Source: Alphaproteobacteria bacterium (GTDB taxonomy: Bacteria > Pseudomonadota > Alphaproteobacteria > Rhodobacterales > Rhodobacteraceae). From it: a stretch of 64,000 nucleotides of DNA. The notes beneath the pieces were generated by a model. That model saw only the letters and a list, made by a program, of their open reading frames with translations. It did no database searches and was not told the origin of the DNA. The translations under genes were made by a program, and so were the position numbers. Shown piece by piece: positions 57,649 through 64,000 of the stretch (positions are counted from its first letter, which is position 1; the number at the start of each line of letters is the position of its first letter). The stretch covers positions 186,001-250,000 of the forward strand of contig JAUHWT010000002.1 in assembly GCA_030427145.1 (NCBI GenBank), read 5' to 3'.

Positions 57649-57650
57649 AC

Positions 57651-57681
57651 GAAAAACGGCCCGGGAAACACCCCGGGCCGT
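57651..57681 (-). terminator. Terminator between tyrS and the cyclophilin genes
   Basis: Perfect 10-bp stem ACGGCCCGGG / CCCGGGCCGT with a 6-base loop. On the minus strand it is followed by TTTTTC, making it a factor-independent terminator for the cyclophilin pair; on the plus strand it can serve tyrS as well. Confidence 0.85.
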
Positions 57682-57707
57682 CCTAAAAGTCTCTAAAGTC
57701 CAGTCGC

Positions 57708-58289
57708 TTATTCAGCAGACTTCAGACGAACCGACGTCATCACATCCGGCTCCGCCACCGAACCACTCTGACCGGAGCCACGCTGGATCTGGTCGATCAC
57801 GTCCATGCCCGAAATGACCCGGCCAAAAACGGTGTACTGACCATTCAGGAAGTGGCCATCCTCAAACATGATGAAAAACTGGCTGTTGGCACTGTCCGGG
57901 TTCTGGGCCCGCGCCATGCCGACGACGCCACGGTCAAACGGCGTGTCGCCGAATTCGGCGGGCACATCGCCCATGTCGGATCCACCCGTTCCGGCCCGTC
58001 CCTGCGGGAACGCTTCGACCGTGCCGAACTGCACGTCACCGGTCTGCGCCATGAAGCCCTCGATCACGCGATGGAACACCACGTTGTCATAGGCCCCGGC
58101 TTCGGCCAGCGTCTTGATCCGCTCCACATGCTGCGGGGCAAGCTCGGGCAGCAGTTCGATCTCAACCGTTCCCTGCGCCTTGCCATCAATCTCTATGACC
58201 AGCACGTTCGACGGATCGACATCATCCTGCGCGATGGCGGGACCGGCCAGACCAAACGCGACGAGCGCGGCTGCAATCAGACCCCGCAT
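57708..58289 (-). CDS. Periplasmic cyclophilin-type peptidyl-prolyl isomerase
   Basis: A 193-residue exported isomerase. A signal peptide (MRGLIAAALVAFGLAGPAIAQ) precedes the cyclophilin domain with FHRVIEGFMAQTGDV (catalytic Arg), GVVGMARAQNPDSANSQFFI and FLNGQYTVFGRVISGMDVID. The ATG at 58289 overlaps the stop of the upstream cyclophilin gene; a GTG one codon earlier is an alternative. Periplasmic partner of the cytoplasmic paralogue. Confidence 0.94.
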   Translation of the reverse strand: MRGLIAAALVAFGLAGPAIAQDDVDPSNVLVIEIDGKAQGTVEIELLPELAPQHVERIKTLAEAGAYDNVVFHRVIEGFMAQTGDVQFGTVEAFPQGRAGTGGSDMGDVPAEFGDTPFDRGVVGMARAQNPDSANSQFFIMFEDGHFLNGQYTVFGRVISGMDVIDQIQRGSGQSGSVAEPDVMTSVRLKSAE

Positions 58290-58807
58290 CACGCTTTCGC
58301 CTCCTGGTCGGCCACGACCTGAACCGAGATCATGCGGTCGGGGTTTGCGGGCGGCTCACCACGGGTGATGGCATCCACATGCTCCATACCGGAAATCACA
58401 CGGCCCCAGACAGTGTACTGACCGTTCAGGAAATGACCGTCCTCAAACATGATGAAGAACTGGCTGTTTGCGGAGTTCGGGTTCTGGGACCGCGCCATAC
58501 CGGCAACGCCACGGTCAAACGGCAGCTTGGAGAACTCGGCCGGAAGGTCCGGCTGGGACGACCCGCCGGTGCCCGCCCGGCGCAGGTTAAACCCGTCTTC
58601 CATGTCGCCATTTGCCACGTCGCCGGTCTGGGCCATGAAGCCCTCGATCACCCGGTGGAAGGCGACGTTGTCGTACTCACCCCGACGCGCCAGGTCCTTG
58701 ATGCGCTCAACATGCTTCGGTGCCACATCCGGCAAAAGCTGAATGATCACGTCACCGCTCTTGAGTTTAATGGACAGGGCGTTTTCGGGATCTGCGATAT
58801 CAACCAT
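58289..58807 (-). CDS. Cytoplasmic cyclophilin-type peptidyl-prolyl isomerase
   Basis: A 172-residue isomerase without a signal peptide. The active-site motifs FHRVIEGFMAQTGDV and SANSQFFIMFEDGHFLNGQYTVWGRVI are complete, including the Trp that makes cyclophilins sensitive to cyclosporin. It is closely similar to the exported paralogue that follows with a one-base overlap; the pair looks like a tandem duplication with one copy carrying a signal peptide. A 16-bp palindrome lies upstream at 58839-58854. Confidence 0.95.
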   Translation of the reverse strand: MVDIADPENALSIKLKSGDVIIQLLPDVAPKHVERIKDLARRGEYDNVAFHRVIEGFMAQTGDVANGDMEDGFNLRRAGTGGSSQPDLPAEFSKLPFDRGVAGMARSQNPNSANSQFFIMFEDGHFLNGQYTVWGRVISGMEHVDAITRGEPPANPDRMISVQVVADQEAKA

Positions 58808-58838
58808 GTGGTCCTCCGTTGAATTTGCGGCGGACCCT

Positions 58839-58854
58839 AAGGGTTGGAACCCTT
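58839..58854. repeat. 16-bp palindrome upstream of the cyclophilin pair
   Basis: AAGGGTTGGAACCCTT, 7-bp arms around GG, 32 bp before the start codon of the first cyclophilin gene. Candidate operator or leader hairpin. Confidence 0.35.
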
Positions 58855-58943
58855 TGGGGAAAGGCCGAAATTGCTCATTTTTTGGCTAAATCCCGGACAG
58901 GCAAAACACCGCCGGAATTTTCCTCGGACCCTGCCCAGGTCCA

Positions 58944-58977
58944 GCGCCGGGTACCCCAGACTCCTTGCACCCGGCGC
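58944..58977. repeat. Inverted repeat in the gap before the EamA gene
   Basis: Perfect 9-bp arms GCGCCGGGT / ACCCGGCGC with a 16-base spacer. The surrounding 286-bp gap has no gene. It may be a leftover terminator or a leader structure. Confidence 0.35.
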
Positions 58978-59093
58978 ACTTTCAGGTTTCCCTGCGGGCG
59001 GAGCGCCTGTTCCGCCTCAATTGACGACTGGACTCTTCCATTACCGCCGGACCTGCCACAGCCCCTGGAGAAACCTCCGCAATCGCGGCACTT

Positions 59094-59940
59094 GTGCTCG
59101 CGGTCCTGTTCTGGTCAGGAAATTTCATCGCAGGGCGTGCGATTGCGGGCAGCATTCCACCGCTCGAGCTGAACATCATCCGCTGGGCGATCTGCCTTGC
59201 AATTCTCCTGACCTTCACATCCCGCAAACTGTTTCGGCATCGCTCAAGTCTGCTCGCGTCATGGCGTCTGGTATTACTTCTGGGCGTCACCGGCATCGGC
59301 GCATTTCATACCATGGTCTACCAGGCTCTGACCCTGACAACCGCCGTAAACTGCCTGCTGATCCTGGCCATGGCACCGGTAGTCACCGTGATTGGAGGCG
59401 CGCTGCTGAGCGGTTTCCGCCCCACTGTTTTTCAGTTGGCTGGCCTGCTGCTGTCCGTAACCGGCGCCGTATATTTGGCCATCAATGCTGGAGATGGTCA
59501 TGATCATGGAATTGATATGGGCAAGCTCTGGATGATCGGAGCCATTCTGGTCTGGGCGTGGTACACACTGCTGTTGCGCGAAAAACCAGTCGATCTGCCA
59601 TCAGATGTACTTCTCGCGGCGTCAGTCATTACAGGTCTTTGCCTCATGCTGGACGTTCTTCTCCTTAAAGGCCCGGCCCATGTGGAACTCACGCCGGCCA
59701 ACATGCTGGCAATTATCCACATCGCCGTTTTTGCCTCCCTCTTAGGGTTTCTTTTCTGGTCCCATGGAATCGCGGTGATAGGCCCGGAACGTGGTGGCCA
59801 GTTCGTTCACCTCATGCCCGTTTTTTGGAAGCGTCATGGCCGTTGTGTTCCTCGGAGAGCGGCTGACAATCGCTCACATGATCGGGGCAGCATTCATCGT
59901 CACCGGCCTCGTACTGGTCAACCGGCAGACGCGGCCATAA
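59094..59940 (+). pseudogene. EamA/DMT-family permease, frameshifted near the 3' end
   Basis: A drug/metabolite transporter of about 280 residues with some ten membrane helices (for example FWSGNFIAGRAI, PLELNIIRWAICLAILLTF, LMPVFGSV). The frame breaks in a run of six T at 59821-59826: as written the protein turns into a polar Arg/His-rich tail, ending at 59960. With one T fewer the frame reads on into GSVMAVVFLGERLTIAHMIG and ends VNRQTRP at 59940, exactly as expected of the family. The 5' end is also unusual: no ATG fits, and GTG at 59094 cuts a few residues from the first helix (a CTG at 59028 would give a full one). Either a sequencing error, a true pseudogene or slippage. Confidence 0.8.
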
Positions 59941-60382
59941 ACTCCGCAACGAGTTCCTGATACCGATCCATCGGCGGAAATCCCTCAAACGAATGCACCG
60001 CCGGCGTTTCCACCCAGGGCAGTTTTTCCCGCGTCATCGTCTCGATAAACGGCGAAAACCACGAAATGTCCTCAAACAACGTGGGGCGCACGTTCAAAAA
60101 CTGGTCCACACCCTTAATCCGCGTGAACATCCAAGACATGCACTCGGGACAGAACATGTGGTCTAGATCCGCACCGCGCAACCCGCCAACCACAGGCTCG
60201 CCCGCCATCACCTCAAACCCGTCAACCGGCACCATCGCGGTCAGGGAATAGGCACTGCCGGACATTTTCTGACAACCCGTGCAGTGGCAGACCGATGTCA
60301 TCATCGGCGGCCCGATAATGCGAATTTTGACCGCACCACAGCGGCAGGTTCCATCAAGCGGGAGGTCCGGCACCCGGCCCAT
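59918..60382 (-). CDS. GFA-domain (glutathione-dependent formaldehyde-activating enzyme family) protein
   Basis: A 154-residue zinc-binding protein of the GFA fold. Its cysteines are laid out as expected: CRCGAVKI, CHCTGCQKMSGSAYS and FCPECMSW. Despite the family name, most members have no proven formaldehyde activity. It lies downstream of coaD, 32 bp apart, and its 3' end overlaps the restored EamA gene by 23 bp. Confidence 0.88.
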   Translation of the reverse strand: MGRVPDLPLDGTCRCGAVKIRIIGPPMMTSVCHCTGCQKMSGSAYSLTAMVPVDGFEVMAGEPVVGGLRGADLDHMFCPECMSWMFTRIKGVDQFLNVRPTLFEDISWFSPFIETMTREKLPWVETPAVHSFEGFPPMDRYQELVAEFMAASAG

Positions 60383-60414
60383 CCCTCAAAACCCAACCTG
60401 CGCGACCGGCCGCA

Positions 60415-60915
60415 TCACGTCCCGTTTCCGACTTTTTCAGCCAGTTTTGGCACAATCGCAGGCGGCACAAACTTGGAGACGTCCCCGCCCAGCCGCGCGA
60501 TCTCCTTCACCAGCTTGGACGCAATCGCCTGGTGATTTGCATCGGCCATCAGAAACACCGTCTCAACATCATCGGACAGCGCCCGGTTCATGCCAACCAT
60601 CTGAAACTCATACTCAAAATCCGCCACGGCCCGCAGACCCCGCACGATCACACTCGCCCCCACATCTTTGGCGCAGTCGATCAGCAGGTTGTCGAACGGG
60701 TGCGCAATGATCTCCACGCCCGTCGCCTCAGTGATCGGGCCGCATTCGTTCTCGACCATCTCCACCCGTTCCTCGAGCGAGAAAAGCGGCCCCTTGCCGT
60801 GATTGATCGCAACTCCAATCACCAGCCGGTCCACCAGCCTGCAGGCGCGTCGAATAATGTCCATGTGACCCACAGTCAGTGGATCAAACGTTCCTGGGTA
60901 CAGCCCAATCCGCAT
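60415..60915 (-). CDS. coaD: Pantetheine-phosphate adenylyltransferase
   Basis: Penultimate enzyme of coenzyme A synthesis. The 166 residues show the nucleotidyltransferase motif GTFDPLTVGHMDII (TxGH), the FSLEERVEM region, VRGLRAVADFEYEFQM, and SKLVKEIARLGGDVS. Normal length. Single start at the ATG 60915 before RIGLYPG. Confidence 0.97.
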   Translation of the reverse strand: MRIGLYPGTFDPLTVGHMDIIRRACRLVDRLVIGVAINHGKGPLFSLEERVEMVENECGPITEATGVEIIAHPFDNLLIDCAKDVGASVIVRGLRAVADFEYEFQMVGMNRALSDDVETVFLMADANHQAIASKLVKEIARLGGDVSKFVPPAIVPKLAEKVGNGT

Positions 60916-60984
60916 GTAGCCCCTCCCGAGTTCCAGGGAAATTCCGGTCCCGGTGCCCCCGGAACGATGAGATGTCTGGCCCGC

Positions 60985-61422
60985 TTACCAGCTGTTGGAG
61001 ATCATGCCCGTGAGTGCGGAGTTTTCCTCCTGCATCTCGCTGATGCGCGCGTTGACCACGTCACCGATGGAAATCAGCCCCACCATGACCCCGTCCTCGG
61101 TCACCGGCATGTGCCGGAACCGGCCGTTGCTCATGGTCTCCATGGCGGAGAGCGCCGTGTCGTCCGGGCTGCACTGGATCACCTGGGATGTCATCAGCTC
61201 GGACACGTTTTTGTCCATGCAGTCCACACCGCCGGAGCCGATATTCTTCACGATGTCACGCTCGGAGAGGATACCGTCCACGGTTTTTCCGTCGCTGCTG
61301 ACCACCACCGCGCCGATCCGGTGCCGCGACAGCACCTGAGCCGCGCTCATCACCGTATCGGTCGGTTTGACCGAGATGATATCGGTAATCTTCTTGGATT
61401 GGATGATGTTGCGAACAATCAT
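60985..61422 (-). CDS. Tandem CBS-domain protein
   Basis: A 145-residue protein made of one pair of CBS domains (about 8-65 and 80-140): VMSAAQVLSRHRIGAVVVSSD and TALSAMETMSNGRFRHMPVTED followed by GLISIGDVV. Such proteins bind adenine nucleotides and sense energy state. The start at 61422 has GGAGGAGGAG upstream. Neighbours are coaD downstream and a lysR-type gene upstream; no clear partner. Confidence 0.9.
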   Translation of the reverse strand: MIVRNIIQSKKITDIISVKPTDTVMSAAQVLSRHRIGAVVVSSDGKTVDGILSERDIVKNIGSGGVDCMDKNVSELMTSQVIQCSPDDTALSAMETMSNGRFRHMPVTEDGVMVGLISIGDVVNARISEMQEENSALTGMISNSW

Positions 61423-61489
61423 GTATCTCCTCCTCCGTATTCCTGCACAGCCATGGAATGTTTGAGTGTTTCCGCAGTCAGGTCGCAAG

Positions 61490-62392
61490 TCAAGCGGATG
61501 CGGACGCAAGCGTCTCCCGCATCCAGTCCACAATCACGTCCGCCATACGGTTTATCCGCGCAACCCGCGCGTCGTCCTGGTGCCGCACAAGGAAAAACGC
61601 CCGGGTCAGGTTCACGTCCTCGGTCAGAATCGGAACCAGTTCCGCATGCTCCCGCGCCACAAAATCAGGGAGAATACAGAATCCCGCCCCCTTCAGGCAC
61701 CAGCGCAGCTGCACGATCAGACTGTTCGAAGTCAGCGACGGGTCCGCTTCCCGGCTCAGAAGCGAATAGTAATCCAGCTCCCGGTCAAAAATCATATCGG
61801 AGATATAGCCGATCCCCCGCACGTCGCGCAGATCCTCCATCGACGTGATTTCACCGACTCGCGAAACGATGTTCCGGTGCGCATAAAGCCTCAACCGGTA
61901 GTCGGAAATTTTCCGCACCGTCAGCCGCCCCGCGGTCGGTGGCGACAGTGTCACGGCCAGATCGGCCTCACGCTTTGAGAGCGAAAACATCCGCGACAAC
62001 GCCACCACCTGAACCTGCAACTCGGGATTGTCCCGCGAGAGGGCATCACAGGCATCCGTCAAAAGGTAGTTGGAAACTCCATCCGGTGCCCCAATCCGCA
62101 CGCTGCCCAATAGACGGTCGGACTGCCCGCCGATTTCCTCTGCGGCCGCCGCCGCCTGGTTTTCCATGGCCTGCGCGTGTGAAATCAGGGAGTTACCGGA
62201 ATCGGTCAGCGAATATCCCTGGGGTGAGCGGTCAAACAGTTTGGTCCCGATCGCATCCTCCAGTGCGGTGATTCTCCTTCCCACGGTCGCCGGATCGAGC
62301 CCGAGTTTCCTCCCCGCGGCCAACAGGCGGTTGTGCCGGGCCACGGCCAGAAACACCCGCATGTCGTCCCATTTCATTACCTGTTTTTGCAT
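61490..62392 (-). CDS. LysR-type transcriptional regulator
   Basis: A 300-residue regulator with an N-terminal helix-turn-helix (WDDMRVFLAVARHNRLLAAGRKLGLDPATVGRRITALEDAIGTKLFDRS) and a periplasmic-binding-protein-like effector domain. I start at 62392, preceded by GGGGAGG; the longer frame from 62434 includes the operator-like palindrome at 62418-62437. It is divergent from mmsA and is most simply its regulator, perhaps responding to a valine/propanoate-pathway metabolite. Confidence 0.92.
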   Translation of the reverse strand: MQKQVMKWDDMRVFLAVARHNRLLAAGRKLGLDPATVGRRITALEDAIGTKLFDRSPQGYSLTDSGNSLISHAQAMENQAAAAAEEIGGQSDRLLGSVRIGAPDGVSNYLLTDACDALSRDNPELQVQVVALSRMFSLSKREADLAVTLSPPTAGRLTVRKISDYRLRLYAHRNIVSRVGEITSMEDLRDVRGIGYISDMIFDRELDYYSLLSREADPSLTSNSLIVQLRWCLKGAGFCILPDFVAREHAELVPILTEDVNLTRAFFLVRHQDDARVARINRMADVIVDWMRETLASASA

Positions 62393-62417
62393 GATCCTCC
62401 CCAAGTCTGCCCGCGTT

Positions 62418-62437
62418 ATACTGCAATTTTGCATTAT
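62418..62437. promoter_or_regulatory. Palindrome between lysR-type gene and mmsA, candidate LysR box
   Basis: ATACTGCAATTTTGCATTAT, a near-perfect 20-bp dyad in the 146-bp divergent region. It contains the T-N11-A pattern of LysR-type boxes (within TGCAATTTTGCA and flanks). Autoregulation plus activation of mmsA is the usual model for such an arrangement. Confidence 0.5.
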
Positions 62438-62493
62438 GTCTTTGAAAAATTGGGGCTGTGTTTTTGATTTCCTGACCGTACAAAGAGGGAAAC

Positions 62494-62513
62494 TCCGGCC
62501 TTTTGGGGCCGGA
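62494..62513 (+). repeat. Hairpin in the mmsA leader
   Basis: TCCGGCC / GGCCGGA with a 6-base loop, 25 bp before the mmsA start codon and upstream of its ribosome-binding site GGGAGGAA. Confidence 0.4.
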
Positions 62514-62538
62514 TCAGACGTTCAACCGGGAGGAACAC

Positions 62539-64000
<1,462 letters not shown>

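Noticed and set aside
62393..62434. A start of the LysR-type gene at 62434
   Set aside because: The additional 14 codons would cover the operator-like palindrome and have no ribosome-binding site; 62392 is preceded by GGGGAGG.

Overview
The window looks like a contiguous piece of the main chromosome of an alphaproteobacterium, most likely in Rhodobacterales (Roseobacter/Rhodobacter-like). The evidence is GC-rich coding DNA, an RNase E with a large acidic insertion in its S1 domain, a complex I accessory subunit (NDUFA12), a DUF2155-mlaD-NDUFA12 block, a DksA with one cysteine, an IscR lacking the three classical cluster cysteines, a non-zinc-type HemB, and a suf operon carrying Yip1-like membrane proteins. 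I see no phage, insertion sequence, CRISPR array, rRNA or plasmid function. The assignment rests on gene content and remembered family features, not on a search.

Layout. 1-5.6 kb: truncated PBP1A gene (mrcA), a 0.7-kb structured gap, rne and a PLP aminotransferase. 5.6-10.9 kb: secreted M48/TPR protease, accB-accC, aat, then DUF2155, MlaD and NDUFA12 on the other strand. 10.9-14.8 kb: clpX, clpP, tig and tRNA-Leu, a protein-folding and proteolysis block. 15-19 kb: glnB-glnA and parE. 19-25 kb: GGDEF-EAL protein with a histidine-rich periplasmic domain, nuclease, exported acetamidase/formamidase-like protein and dksA. 24.9-30.2 kb: a tight seven-gene MoxR/VWA cassette with a lipoprotein and an M48 protease, including a 56-residue membrane protein that is easily missed. 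30.2-42.5 kb: acyl-CoA ligase, DsbA-like protein, mfd, hemB, SYLF lipoprotein, penicillin-acylase-family hydrolase, a beta-hydroxyacid dehydrogenase and rpe. 42.8-46.4 kb: PAS-GGDEF cyclase, SulP transporter and universal stress protein. 46.4-54.4 kb: the Fe-S assembly operon iscR-(cysteine desulfurase)-sufB-ybjQ-sufC-sufD-yip1-yip1-sufS. 54.5-64 kb: hydrolase, anmK, tyrS, two cyclophilins, a frameshifted EamA permease, GFA protein, coaD, CBS protein, and a divergent lysR-mmsA pair cut by the window end.

Most genes are housekeeping. The points that most repay a second look are the MoxR/VWA cassette, the histidine-rich c-di-GMP enzyme, the long palindrome upstream of iscR together with its cysteine-poor repressor, the hairpin over the ribosome-binding site of the exported amidase gene, the nested palindrome before accB, and the one-base frameshift in a T6 run of the EamA gene. 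Several convergent gene pairs are separated by short perfect hairpins without a U-run.
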